From assembly GCA_030602105.1 (NCBI GenBank), contig JAUWAK010000005.1:1-20533 (forward strand): DNA of 20,533 nt, in the 5' to 3' direction. Below the pieces are notes generated by a model, which was not told where the DNA came from, made no database searches, and worked only from the letters and a program-made list of their open reading frames with translations. Positions 6,840 to 14,666 of this stretch are shown here, one piece after another; positions within the stretch are counted from its first letter, which is position 1, and every line of letters begins with the position of its first letter. A program made the position numbers and the translations under genes. This stretch comes from Candidatus Aerophobota bacterium (GTDB taxonomy: Bacteria; Aerophobota; Aerophobia; Aerophobales; AE-B3A).

Positions 6840-7064
6840 TCATCCGCCGGACTGTATCTTTCCACATTTTGTGAGGATCTCGGCCTTACCCCTTATCTTC
6901 ACAGCGGATACGTGCTCAGTGAATTGAGAAATCCAAACCTCGCCAGAATCGAGTTTTTCAGTATGCTGGATTGTAGTTTCCTTACCCCGTGTTAAACCTA
7001 TGACAGTTACTCCCTCCTCCAATGCCTTCACCACTATTGACTCTTGTCCAGTCATCTCCTGCAT
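6840..7064 (-). CDS. mtrB: trp RNA-binding attenuation protein (TRAP, MtrB)
   Basis: TRAP is an 11-mer ring that binds tryptophan and then wraps RNA carrying repeated GAG/UAG triplets, controlling trp gene transcription and translation. The 74-residue protein aligns with Bacillus MtrB without gaps over its core: GVTVIGLTRG, EKLDSGEV, SQFTEH, AVKIRG. RNA-contact residues Lys37, Lys56 and Arg58 and the tryptophan-pocket residues Thr25, Gln47, Thr49 and His51 are all present at Bacillus numbering. The ATG at 7064 is chosen over an in-frame ATG at 7082: GAGGAG lies 8 nt before it, and this start gives the family length (75 in Bacillus). It sits between rpsI and accD, away from any trp or folate gene. 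Its own leader carries TRAP-like triplets (7073-7126). Family assignment is by recognition of the conserved sequence; function in this organism is inferred. Confidence 0.92.
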   Translation of the reverse strand: MQEMTGQESIVVKALEEGVTVIGLTRGKETTIQHTEKLDSGEVWISQFTEHVSAVKIRGKAEILTKCGKIQSGG

Positions 7065-7072
7065 TCTGATCT

Positions 7073-7126
7073 CTCCTCTCATCTATATCTCAAGCTTTAC
7101 TTCTACTGTCGTTTCTATGTGGCCTA
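7073..7126 (-). promoter_or_regulatory. Candidate TRAP-binding (G/U)AG triplets in the mtrB leader
   Basis: In the mtrB mRNA sense, four triplets lie at TRAP-like spacing: GAG (7091-7089), 3 nt, UAG (7085-7083), 2 nt, GAG (7080-7078), 2 nt, GAG (7075-7073). The last two form the ribosome-binding site of mtrB. Three further UAG triplets lie upstream at 7126, 7117 and 7105 with looser spacing. TRAP sites normally have 9-11 triplets separated by 2-3 nt, so this is a partial site. Binding would mask the ribosome-binding site and allow autorepression. Purine-rich ribosome-binding sites make GAG common by chance. Confidence 0.4.
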
Positions 7127-7225
7127 AAAATGCCAAAGGGTGATGTTTCTCGGGGCAAGGTCCGCAAAAGAAGCGCCAGACACCCCACGTTTTTCCCTAA
7201 AATTCCTTGTGGTGGCACTATCTTT

Positions 7226-7621
7226 TTATCTCTTTGAGCTCTGGGGTCTGGCTCTGGCACCTCTCAGGCCCGGCTTCTTTCTTTCTTTCATCCGGGGGTC
7301 CCGAGTCAGAAATCCACTTTTCTTCAAGGGAGGTCGTAATTCAGGATTGATCTCCAGAATAGCGCGGCTGATCCCCAGTCGGATAGCCTCTGCCTGTCCG
7401 GCCAATCCTCCGCCACTTGCCTGTACTTCTACATCAAATTGGTCCACGAAATTCACTTTCTCCAGGGCTTCCTTCACTACCTTTCGGTAAACCAGACGCG
7501 GGAAATATTCATCAATAGTCTTCTTGTTAACAGTGAAGTTGCCCTTACCGGCTTTCAGAACGACTTTGACCTTGGCTGCTTTTCTTCTTCCAGTCGCAGA
7601 AAAACTCTCTTTCACTTTCAT
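7226..7621 (-). CDS. rpsI: 30S ribosomal protein S9
   Basis: S9 is a small-subunit head protein whose C-terminal tail reaches the P-site tRNA. The 131-residue protein shows the family signature: ATGRRKAAKVKV near the N-terminus, YFPRLVYRKVV, the GGGLAGQAEAIRLGISRAIL core and a basic tail ending RPQSSKR (canonical ends are of the QFSKR type). In most bacteria rpsI follows rplM directly. Here the gene upstream is hslU, and rplM is absent from the window. A promoter candidate just upstream suggests rpsI is expressed at least partly on its own. The ATG at 7621 is preceded by GGCGGTGA. Confidence 0.96.
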   Translation of the reverse strand: MKVKESFSATGRRKAAKVKVVLKAGKGNFTVNKKTIDEYFPRLVYRKVVKEALEKVNFVDQFDVEVQASGGGLAGQAEAIRLGISRAILEINPELRPPLKKSGFLTRDPRMKERKKPGLRGARARPQSSKR

Positions 7622-7646
7622 GTTTTCACCGCCATTTTTGTCTTAA

Positions 7647-7674
7647 ATGATAATCACATTTTTTGTCCCGTCAA
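7647..7674 (-). promoter_or_regulatory. Candidate promoter for rpsI (-mtrB-accD)
   Basis: TTGACG (7669-7674) and TATCAT (7647-7652) on the minus strand are separated by 16 bp. Each differs from consensus at one position. Transcription would begin near 7640, about 19 nt before the rpsI ATG, in the 63-bp gap after hslU. This supports a transcript start for rpsI separate from the hslVU run. Confidence 0.55.
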
Positions 7675-7684
7675 GAGAGCAAGC

Positions 7685-9049
7685 TTAGAGAATGTAGCGA
7701 GAGAGATCTTTGCTCTCCACAATATCTTTCAGTTTGGCTCGTACATAACTAGCATCAATTCTGAGGGATTTCCGTCCTATCTGGGAGGCTTTGAAGGAAA
7801 TTTCTTCCAGGAGTTTTTCCATAACCGTGTAAAGGCGTCTTGCGCCAATATCTTCCGTTTGCTCATTGACCAGATATGCCAGGGAGGCAATTTCCTCGAT
7901 GGCAGTCTTGGTAAAGGCGAGATTTATCTTTTCCGTCTTCATCAAGGCCTGGTACTGCTTTATCAGGGAATTTTTTGGCTCAGTGAGGATTCTTCGAAAA
8001 TCATCTTTGGTCAGTTTGTCTAGTTCCACCCGGATGGGAAACCTGCCCTGAAGCTCAGGAATCAGATCTGAGGGGGAGGTGGCATGGAAAGCTCCGGCAG
8101 CGATGAAGAGAATATGGTCTGTTTTGATGGCCCCATAGCGAGTAGCCACGGTGGTTCCCTCAACAATGGGTAGAAGGTCTCTCTGGACTCCCTCCCGCGA
8201 GATATCGGCTCTTTCAGGTCCTCCTCCACTCGCTACTTTGTCTATCTCGTCAATGAAGAGGATGCCGGAGTCTTCAACTCTATGAATGGCTTTCTCAATG
8301 ACTTTATCTTTATCTATTAGTTTTTGCGCTTCCTCTTCGGTGATAATGCGGCGAGCCTCCTTTAGGGAAACTTTTGTTTCTCGGGGGTGCCTGGGGAGCA
8401 TATCACCCAACAAGTCCTGAAAACTCATCCCCATTTGCTCTACTCCTGCCGCAGTAAATATCTCAATCATGGGGGTAGATTTCTCTTGAGTCTTTATTTC
8501 AACGAGTCTGTCTTCTAGTTCCTTGTTTTTGAGCTTTTGCTTCAAAATCTCCCGGCTGCGCTCAGCTTTCCTCAATCTTTCATTGTCCACATCGCTCTCT
8601 TTCCCTGGCAAAGAAGGAGTTCTGGGGGGAAGAGGGAGAAGAACATCGAGTAGCTTTTCCTGGGCCAGTTTCTTCGCCATTTCTCTTACCTTCCTTAACA
8701 TCTTTATGCGCACTGTGTGTACAGCTATGTTGGTAAGATCTCTTACCATAGACTCTACATCTCGTCCGACATAACCCACTTCGGTGTACTTACTCGCCTC
8801 TACTTTCAGGAAAGGTGCCTGGGCAAGTTGAGCTAGCCTTCTGGCAATCTCCGTCTTTCCTATTCCGGTTGAACCTATCATGATGATGTTCTTGGGCGCT
8901 ACTTCATCCCGCAGTCGGGGAGGGAGCTTCTGGCGCCGCCACCGATTTCTTAAGGCAATAGCCACAGCACGTTTGGCCTCCTTTTGCCCGATGATGTATT
9001 TATCCAGCTCTTTAACTATGGCAGGGGGAGTCAGTCTTTTCTCCCTCAT
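7685..9049 (-). CDS. hslU: HslU, ATPase/unfoldase subunit of the HslVU protease
   Basis: HslU is a cytosolic AAA+ hexamer that unfolds proteins and threads them into the HslV peptidase. The 454-residue protein has Walker A GSTGIGKT (59-66), the pore loop GYVGRDVES at 92-100, an intermediate (I) domain rich in charged residues between about 110 and 240, Walker B ILFIDEID (263-270) and the AAA+ sensor region TEDIGARRLYTVMEKLLEE. It ends in SRYIL, close to the family C-terminal tail that inserts into HslV. GAGGAG stands 6 nt before the ATG. It follows hslV by 54 bp, the usual order, and lies downstream of topA-xerC as in many Firmicutes-like genomes. No codY gene follows. Confidence 0.97.
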   Translation of the reverse strand: MREKRLTPPAIVKELDKYIIGQKEAKRAVAIALRNRWRRQKLPPRLRDEVAPKNIIMIGSTGIGKTEIARRLAQLAQAPFLKVEASKYTEVGYVGRDVESMVRDLTNIAVHTVRIKMLRKVREMAKKLAQEKLLDVLLPLPPRTPSLPGKESDVDNERLRKAERSREILKQKLKNKELEDRLVEIKTQEKSTPMIEIFTAAGVEQMGMSFQDLLGDMLPRHPRETKVSLKEARRIITEEEAQKLIDKDKVIEKAIHRVEDSGILFIDEIDKVASGGGPERADISREGVQRDLLPIVEGTTVATRYGAIKTDHILFIAAGAFHATSPSDLIPELQGRFPIRVELDKLTKDDFRRILTEPKNSLIKQYQALMKTEKINLAFTKTAIEEIASLAYLVNEQTEDIGARRLYTVMEKLLEEISFKASQIGRKSLRIDASYVRAKLKDIVESKDLSRYIL

Positions 9050-9103
9050 CTTTTTCTCCTCGACTGTTAAAAGCTAGTTGGTCTAAATTCTTGTGTTTTG
9101 CAG

Positions 9104-9631
9104 CTACAACTCTTCAATTGTAATCTGCTCGTTGGTATAAACACAGATCCCGGCGGCGATGTGCATTGCTATCTCCGCAATTCTTCTGGGATCATAATCA
9201 GTATGCTCGGTGAGAGCCTGAGCAGCAGCTTGGGCATAACCGGCACCTGAGCCTATGGCAATTACCTCGTTGTCAGGTTCGACAACATCTCCACTACCGG
9301 AGATCATCAGGGTTTTTTCCCGATCAGCTATGATCATTAATGCCTCGAGCCTGCGCAGTACCTTGTCCTGTCTCCAGTCTTTGGCCAGTTCCAGAGCCGC
9401 CCGGGAAAGGTTCCCCCGATACTGTTCGATCTTTTTTTCAAATTTTTCAAAGAGAGTGAGAGCATCAGCCACTCCTCCAGCGAAACCAGCCAGAATCTTA
9501 CCTTTGTAAAGCTTCCTTATTTTGTTGGCTTGGTGCTTCATAATGATGTTGTGAAAAGTGATTTGCCCATCACCCGCCATGGCCACTGTCTCTTTGTCTC
9601 TTACTGCTAGGATGGTGGTGGAATGAATCAT
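9104..9631 (-). CDS. hslV: HslV, peptidase subunit of the HslVU protease
   Basis: HslV is a proteasome-like N-terminal nucleophile threonine protease forming a double hexamer capped by HslU. The 175-residue protein has MAGDGQITFHN and the LAGFAGGVADALTLFEKFE region, plus the IGSGAGYAQAAA core. The catalytic threonine is expected to be Thr5 in MIHSTTILAV, so four residues (MIHS) would have to be removed for activity; related proteins also carry a short N-terminal extension. The gene starts 12 bp after xerC, and its GGGGAGG ribosome-binding site fills that gap, so translation is probably linked to xerC. Confidence 0.97.
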   Translation of the reverse strand: MIHSTTILAVRDKETVAMAGDGQITFHNIIMKHQANKIRKLYKGKILAGFAGGVADALTLFEKFEKKIEQYRGNLSRAALELAKDWRQDKVLRRLEALMIIADREKTLMISGSGDVVEPDNEVIAIGSGAGYAQAAAQALTEHTDYDPRRIAEIAMHIAAGICVYTNEQITIEEL

Positions 9632-9643
9632 CTTGCCTCCCCT

Positions 9644-10525
9644 TCAGGCCCTGGGATGAGCCTTCTCGTATACTTCCTTTAATCTCTTTGGGGAAATATG
9701 GGTATAGATTTGTGTGGTGGAGATTCTTTCGTGACCCAGGAGTTCCTGAACCGAACGAAGATCCGCACCACGGTTGATAAGATGAGTAGCGAAGGAGTGC
9801 CGCAGGGTATGGGGACTAGCTGATTTAGAGATTCCGGCCAGCTCCAGATATTTGCTTAACCTCTTGCGGACGGCTCTATCAGATAGTCTCGTTCCAGACT
9901 TGTTGAGAAATAGAGCCTTTACTCCTTGTTGGATTTTCCTTTCCCTTTCTTCCAGATATTGGGTGAGGGCATCCATAGCCCATCTCCCCAGAGGAACAAT
10001 TCTTTCCTTGTCTCTTTTCCCCTTGATTTTGACGATCTCTTCTCGAAGATCTACATTTTCCAGATCCAGGTTTACGAGCTCCGCTACTCTCATTCCCGTC
10101 CCATATAAAAGTTCCAGAGCCGCCCTGTCCCTCAAGCCGGAGAAGTTCTTCCTCTCAGCCGATTCTAGGAGGCGTGCCACCTCATCCTCCTCCAGAAAGG
10201 AAGGAATTCTCTTTTCCAGTTTGGGAGCTCGAAGACTCATCAGGGGGAAATTTGTTAGGTTCCCTTTGAGGTAAAGATAATGAAAAAAAACTCTCAGCGA
10301 GGCTACGCGGCGGGCCAGGGTAGACCTGGCCAGACTCTTTCTCTGAAGAGCGGCAAGGTAGCCTCGTACTACCGGATAGTCTATCTCACTCACATGCCTC
10401 TTTTGGGAGGAAAGAAATTGCAAAAAATCCCTTATGTCACTAAGGTAGCTCTTAACGGTGAGAGCAGAGAGATTCTTCTCCTGTCTAAGGTAGACCCCGA
10501 AGTTGTCAGCCAATTTTGGTTTCAT
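9644..10525 (-). CDS. xerC: Site-specific tyrosine recombinase XerC
   Basis: XerC/XerD recombinases resolve chromosome dimers at dif during division. The 293-residue protein has an N-terminal SAM-like core-binding domain (about 1-90) and a catalytic domain with all expected residues: Arg146 (GTGMRVAEL), Lys170 (IKGKRDKERIVPLG), His239 and Arg242 (HTLRHSFATH), His265 (GHERIS) and nucleophile Tyr274 (TQIYTH). It starts inside the last codons of topA (20-bp overlap) and lacks a clear ribosome-binding site of its own, which suggests translational coupling. I use XerC because of the topA-xerC-hslVU neighbourhood; XerC and XerD cannot be told apart from sequence alone. No dif site was found in the window. 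Confidence 0.92.
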   Translation of the reverse strand: MKPKLADNFGVYLRQEKNLSALTVKSYLSDIRDFLQFLSSQKRHVSEIDYPVVRGYLAALQRKSLARSTLARRVASLRVFFHYLYLKGNLTNFPLMSLRAPKLEKRIPSFLEEDEVARLLESAERKNFSGLRDRAALELLYGTGMRVAELVNLDLENVDLREEIVKIKGKRDKERIVPLGRWAMDALTQYLEERERKIQQGVKALFLNKSGTRLSDRAVRKRLSKYLELAGISKSASPHTLRHSFATHLINRGADLRSVQELLGHERISTTQIYTHISPKRLKEVYEKAHPRA

Positions 10526-12704
10526 TTGACTTTTTGATAATTTTGTAGGGAATCTTCCCTATCTTTCTCTTGGTTACTATCTCATCCTTGATGAGTTTTC
10601 TGCAGGCCGGACACTTGAAACCATCCTTGAATCGGATAAGGTAGGGGGAGGTGCAATGGGGACACTTTCGGGGTATTGGCTCTTGAGCGGAGATGAACTT
10701 GCACTCAGGAAACCTGGAGCAGCCGAAAAAAACCTTTCCCTTATTTGATACTCTCTCAATTATCTCTCCCTTGCACCCAGGCGAGAGGCACTCTGCCCCT
10801 GTTTTTTTCATCACTGGCATGGTGTTTTTGCAATCCGGGTAGTTTGAGCAGGCCAGAAACTCACCCCAACGGCCAAATTTGAGAATCATTGTTCCACCAC
10901 ACCTCTCGCACATTGTCTTGGAAGTCTTCAAACCTTCCTTTTTGATATCCCTCATAGCGGACTCAGCTACTTTTAGTTCCTTCTCAAAATGCTGGTAGAA
11001 CTCCTCCACCACGTCGTTCCACTTCCTTTTTCCTGACTCGACTGTGTCCAGACCTTCTTCCATGCGGGCGCTGAATTCCGTGTCCAGGATGGTGGGCAAA
11101 TTCTCCACCAGGAGTTCATTAACCAGCCTGGCCAGGCTGGTTGGAATAAGCACACCCCTATTCAAAATGATATATTGCCTCTGCCGAATAGTGGAAATGG
11201 TCGGGGCGTAGGTACTTGGTCTACCTATGCCTTTCTCTTCAAGAGTCTTCACCAGGGAGGCTTCGGTATAGCGAGAAGGAGGTTGGGTGAACTCCTGTCT
11301 CGAGGTGATCTCTTCTAACGCCAGCTTGATTCCTACTTTGAGGGAGGGAAGAACGCTTTCCTTGTCAGCTTTTTCCTTGAGGATTGCCGTAAAGCCGGGA
11401 AACCTTATCTTGGTTGCCTGTGCCTTAAAAACATATTCTCCTCCCTCAATATCCACCGTTGATATTTTCATCAGAGCTTTTTCCATTTGGGAAGCCAGGA
11501 ATCTTTTCCAGATAAGGTCATAGAGCTTCAAATGGTCCTTTGATAGATGGTCCTTGAGGAGAGCGGGGGTACGTGATATCCTTGTAGGTCTTATGGCTTC
11601 ATGAGCGTCCTGGCTGGATTTCCTGTTTTTGTATATAGGGGTCCTTTGAGGAATAAATTGTGTGGAGAACTCTTTCTTGAGGAAATTCCTTGCCTCCAGC
11701 TGTGCCTCTTTTGCTACCCTGATGCTGTCTGTCCTCATGTAGGTAATGAGCCCCACTCTTTCCTTTCCACCGATATCCCGACCTTCATAAAGACCTTGAG
11801 CTAGCCTCATAGTTCTAGCGGTGGAAAATCCCAGCCGATACCCGGCTGCCTGCTGTAAGGTGCTGGTGGTGAAGGGAGGTGAAGGCCATCTTGCTTTCTC
11901 CTTTTCCTCCCATCCAGCAACCTGAAAGGCCTGTTTTCCTATTCTCTGTGCATGTTCGTGTGCTTGCCCTTCCCTGGGTATTTGCGCCTTTTTGCCCTGT
12001 ATGGAATAGAGTTTTGCCTCCAGGGATGCGGCTCTCTTAGATGGGCTAAATTTTGCTGAGATTGTCCAGTACTCCCTGGAAGAGAACTTCTCAATTTCTT
12101 CTTCTCTCTCACAGATGAGTCTCACCGCAACCGATTGAACCCTTCCTGCTGAGAGTCCTCTTTTTACCTTCTTCCAGAGAAGCGGCGATATCTTGTATCC
12201 GACCAGTCTATCCAGCACTCTTCTTCCCTGCTGGGCATCTACTTTGTTGAGGTCAATCTCACCAGGATTCTCAATGGCCTTCTTTAGAGCGTCCCTGGTG
12301 ACCTGATTAAAAACTATCCTTACCTTCTTGGGATGCTTGAGCTCCTGGGACAGATGCCAGGAGATAGCCTCACCTTCTCGATCCAGATCGCTAGCCAGGT
12401 AAATTTCATCCATCTTTTCACTCAAGGCCCTGAGCTTCTTCAGTATTTTTCCTCTACCCGGAATAATCTGGTAGGTGGGCTCAAAGTTATGCTCTATGTC
12501 TACCCCCAGCTTCTTTCTGGGTAGATCCTTGATATGTCCATAGCAGGATTCCACCCTGAATGACGGTCCCAGGATCTTTTCAATAGTCTTGGCTTTAGCG
12601 CCAGACTCAACAATGACTAAATTCTTGGACACAACAGGCTTCCTCTTCTTACCAGAGCTCTTTTCCACACTGGCAAACTGCTCTTTTTCCCCCGACACCT
12701 TCAC
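10506..12704 (-). CDS. topA: DNA topoisomerase I
   Basis: TopA relaxes negatively supercoiled DNA by transient single-strand cleavage. The 732-residue protein has the Toprim domain (IVESGAKAKTIEKIL at 31-45, DLDREGE at 106-112) and active-site Tyr322 in GLITYMRTDSIRV. The central type IA fold includes LSAGRVQSVAVRLICEREEEI and EKGIGRPSTYAPTI. Three C-terminal zinc-finger repeats follow: CERCGG...CSNYPDC, CLSPGC...CSRFPEC and CPHC...CPAC. A lysine-rich extension of about 25 residues precedes the Toprim domain. The start is a GTG at 12704 whose first base is the last base of the preceding stop codon (TAGTG), implying coupling to the small DUF2007 gene. Confidence 0.97.
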   Translation of the reverse strand: MKVSGEKEQFASVEKSSGKKRKPVVSKNLVIVESGAKAKTIEKILGPSFRVESCYGHIKDLPRKKLGVDIEHNFEPTYQIIPGRGKILKKLRALSEKMDEIYLASDLDREGEAISWHLSQELKHPKKVRIVFNQVTRDALKKAIENPGEIDLNKVDAQQGRRVLDRLVGYKISPLLWKKVKRGLSAGRVQSVAVRLICEREEEIEKFSSREYWTISAKFSPSKRAASLEAKLYSIQGKKAQIPREGQAHEHAQRIGKQAFQVAGWEEKEKARWPSPPFTTSTLQQAAGYRLGFSTARTMRLAQGLYEGRDIGGKERVGLITYMRTDSIRVAKEAQLEARNFLKKEFSTQFIPQRTPIYKNRKSSQDAHEAIRPTRISRTPALLKDHLSKDHLKLYDLIWKRFLASQMEKALMKISTVDIEGGEYVFKAQATKIRFPGFTAILKEKADKESVLPSLKVGIKLALEEITSRQEFTQPPSRYTEASLVKTLEEKGIGRPSTYAPTISTIRQRQYIILNRGVLIPTSLARLVNELLVENLPTILDTEFSARMEEGLDTVESGKRKWNDVVEEFYQHFEKELKVAESAMRDIKKEGLKTSKTMCERCGGTMILKFGRWGEFLACSNYPDCKNTMPVMKKTGAECLSPGCKGEIIERVSNKGKVFFGCSRFPECKFISAQEPIPRKCPHCTSPYLIRFKDGFKCPACRKLIKDEIVTKRKIGKIPYKIIKKSNETKIG

Positions 12705-12913
12705 TACTTCCTCTCAAAATGCTCCATAAGATTCTTTGCCTTCTCAGAATCTTTCTTCCTAACCATTACTCTTATTCCGTTCTCGAAAGTGGCAGCAGGA
12801 AACATTGATCCCGCATGCTCGTCCCATAGTTCACAGTAGATGTCGCCATTTGCCAAAATTGATTTTATCATTTCTGCTTCAACGCAAGATCTGGCTGAGT
12901 ATATTTGAATCAT
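12704..12913 (-). CDS. DUF2007-like small protein
   Basis: This 69-residue cytosolic protein (MIQIYSARSCVEAEMIKSIL at the start) resembles the DUF2007 family of small, GlnB-like alpha/beta proteins, which typically read 'vy...n..eA..i.s.L...gI...v.......' and end in a helix after a V-V-V strand (here IRVMVRKKDSEKAKNLMEHF). The molecular function of the family is not established; a signalling role has been proposed. No signal peptide or membrane segment is present. It sits between dprA (52-bp gap) and topA (1-bp overlap), so it is a member of the dprA-topA-xerC-hslVU run. The family call is from memory of the pattern and is moderately sure. Confidence 0.7.
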   Translation of the reverse strand: MIQIYSARSCVEAEMIKSILANGDIYCELWDEHAGSMFPAATFENGIRVMVRKKDSEKAKNLMEHFERK

Positions 12914-12965
12914 TTCCTCTTCTCAATGCTCATTCTTGTCAACATAGCCCATTTCCAAAGAGTGT

Positions 12966-14081
12966 CTACGCCTCCTTCACAAATTGTTGACCGGCCAGCT
13001 GCCTTATCAGGCCTTTTATTTCCAGTCTCATCAAAACTTCAGCTACCTTGGGGGCGGGAAGGCTGCTTTCTTGAACCAAAAGGTCTATGTGCGAAGGCTG
13101 TCCACCTAAAAGATCCAGGATTTTCTCTTCTTCAAGGGAAAGGGACAGTTTCCCCCGACTACTCATCTTTTGCCTCTTCATCTCTCCCAGAGGGGAAAGA
13201 TCCAGCTCTTCCAGTACATCTTGAGCTTCCTCCACTAGTTTCGCTCCTTGCTTGATCAGCCGATTGGTTCCCTGGCTGTAGGGACTGGTGGTATTTCCGG
13301 GAACACTGAAAACTTCTCTTCCCTGTTCCAGGGCAAAATCAGCGGTGATTAGAGCTCCACTTCGAAGGGGAGCTTCCACTACCACCACGCCTTTGCTCAG
13401 TCCACTTATCATCCGGTTGCGCTGGGGAAAATGAACTCCCTCCGGTGGTGTTCCCAAAGGAAACTCGGAGATAACCGCTCCACTTTCGATGATCTCGGCC
13501 ATAAGTTTTCTGTTTTCCGGGGGATAGACCACATCCACTCCGCACCCCAGAACAGCGATGGTTCTTCCCCCTGCTTCCAGAGCTCCCCAATGGGCTGCTG
13601 TGTCGATGCCCCTCGCCATTCCACTAACTATGGTAATCCCCTCTTTAGCCAGCTCCCGGGCCAGTTTTCTTGTCATTATTTTTCCGTAGGTGGTAGCCCT
13701 TCGGGTTCCCACCATAGCCACAGCATCCCTGTCCTCCTCCCTAAGGCTTCCCCTCACGTAAAGCAGGAAGGGAGGATTGAAAGTGTGGAGAAGATTTCGA
13801 GGATATTCATCATCCTGAAAGCTAATGAGATGTATAACCAGCTTATCTATAGTTTTCAAATCCTCGTCTATCTCTATTCCCTCCCTCTCCTGGATGATAG
13901 AGCTCACTGTTTTCTCCCCCATTTCGGGAACCCTCAAGAGACTACTGGAAGAAGCAGAGAGAACCTTTTTTGGAGAGCCGAAGTGTTCAACTAGCTGGCG
14001 GCATCTTTTGGGGCCGAGATGGGGAATTTTGCTTAAGATGATCCATTCTCTATGAGAGCTCATGTTCTTCTCAAACTCCAT
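12966..14081 (-). CDS. dprA: DNA-processing protein DprA (Smf)
   Basis: DprA binds incoming single-stranded DNA and loads RecA during natural transformation; it is also widespread in non-competent bacteria. The 371-residue protein has three parts. An N-terminal helix-hairpin-helix-like region comes first (IPHLGPKRCRQLVEHFG, RVPEMGEKTVSSI). The Rossmann-like core has VAMVGTRRATTYG, SGMARGIDTAAHWGALEAGG, AVLGCGVDVVYPPENR and VPGNTTSPYSQGTNRLIKQGA. A C-terminal winged-helix (DML1-like) segment covers about 305-371 (EEKILDLLGGQPSHIDLLV). The ATG at 14081 has GAGG 10 nt upstream; an internal ATG six codons later is an alternative. It is followed by the DUF2007 gene and topA, the common dprA-topA arrangement. 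Confidence 0.95.
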   Translation of the reverse strand: MEFEKNMSSHREWIILSKIPHLGPKRCRQLVEHFGSPKKVLSASSSSLLRVPEMGEKTVSSIIQEREGIEIDEDLKTIDKLVIHLISFQDDEYPRNLLHTFNPPFLLYVRGSLREEDRDAVAMVGTRRATTYGKIMTRKLARELAKEGITIVSGMARGIDTAAHWGALEAGGRTIAVLGCGVDVVYPPENRKLMAEIIESGAVISEFPLGTPPEGVHFPQRNRMISGLSKGVVVVEAPLRSGALITADFALEQGREVFSVPGNTTSPYSQGTNRLIKQGAKLVEEAQDVLEELDLSPLGEMKRQKMSSRGKLSLSLEEEKILDLLGGQPSHIDLLVQESSLPAPKVAEVLMRLEIKGLIRQLAGQQFVKEA

Positions 14082-14147
14082 CCCTTAAGTGCCTCATCGT
14101 GAGTCTGCTGAGAAGTTTGGGATAGAAATAGCCGGCGAATTCTTTAT

Positions 14148-14657
14148 CTATGACGATGCTGCTGGTATTCTGCCAGCTTTTCCCTCCCCTCGAGGAACAG
14201 CGATCTTCCCTGTTCGGATGAGCTTTTTAATACCAAAGGGCTTAAGGAGAGTAAGAATACCTCCAATCTTTTCCTCCGAACCAGTAGCCTCTATGATGAA
14301 GGCGTCAGGATTGACGTCTACTATCTTGGCCCGGAAGATGTCAACTATGCGCATAATTTCAGCCCGATCGCGTCCTCTAGCCGCCACCCTGACCAGCACT
14401 AGCTCCCGCTCTATCCTGCCCTTACCGGTGAGATCTACCACCTTGATAACGTCGATGAGTTTTCTGAGTTGCTTGATGACCTGTTCAATAATCCGATCAT
14501 CTCCGGGGACCACCATAGTTATGGAGGAAACGGACGGATCCTCGGTTTCCCCCACCGCCAGACTATCAATGTTGAATCCCCTGGCACTAAAGAGAGAAGC
14601 AATTCTTGCCAGGATTCCAAACTTGTTTTCCACCAGTACAGAGATGGTGTGTCTCAT
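14148..14657 (-). CDS. ilvN: Acetolactate synthase small (regulatory) subunit
   Basis: IlvN activates acetolactate synthase and gives it valine feedback inhibition. The 169-residue protein has the N-terminal ACT domain (RHTISVLVENKFGILARIAS, FSARGFNIDSLAVG, ITMVVPGDDRIIEQVIKQL) and the C-terminal ALS_ss_C domain (RELVLVRVAARGRDRAEIMRI, DAFIIEATGSEEKI). The length is typical. The start is close after ilvC (9-bp gap) with AGGAG 5 nt before the ATG. The catalytic subunit gene ilvB is not adjacent, and the order ilvE-ilvC-ilvN is the reverse of the common ilvB-ilvN-ilvC. The large subunit must come from another locus. Confidence 0.96.
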   Translation of the reverse strand: MRHTISVLVENKFGILARIASLFSARGFNIDSLAVGETEDPSVSSITMVVPGDDRIIEQVIKQLRKLIDVIKVVDLTGKGRIERELVLVRVAARGRDRAEIMRIVDIFRAKIVDVNPDAFIIEATGSEEKIGGILTLLKPFGIKKLIRTGKIAVPRGEGKAGRIPAASS

Positions 14658-14666
14658 TGCTGCTCC

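Noticed and set aside
7140..7190. Segment with AGGTCCG...AAGAAGCG resembling the SRP RNA core, and a GGGG...CCCC compound hairpin
   Set aside because: The diagnostic GGAA tetraloop with its closing pairs and the asymmetric AGCAG loop are absent; the hairpin is bulged and lacks a T-run on the minus strand, so neither SRP RNA nor a terminator is supported.
12938..12943. TTGACA on the minus strand between dprA and the DUF2007 gene
   Set aside because: No acceptable -10 box at 15-19 bp; the position downstream is occupied by the ribosome-binding site of the next gene.
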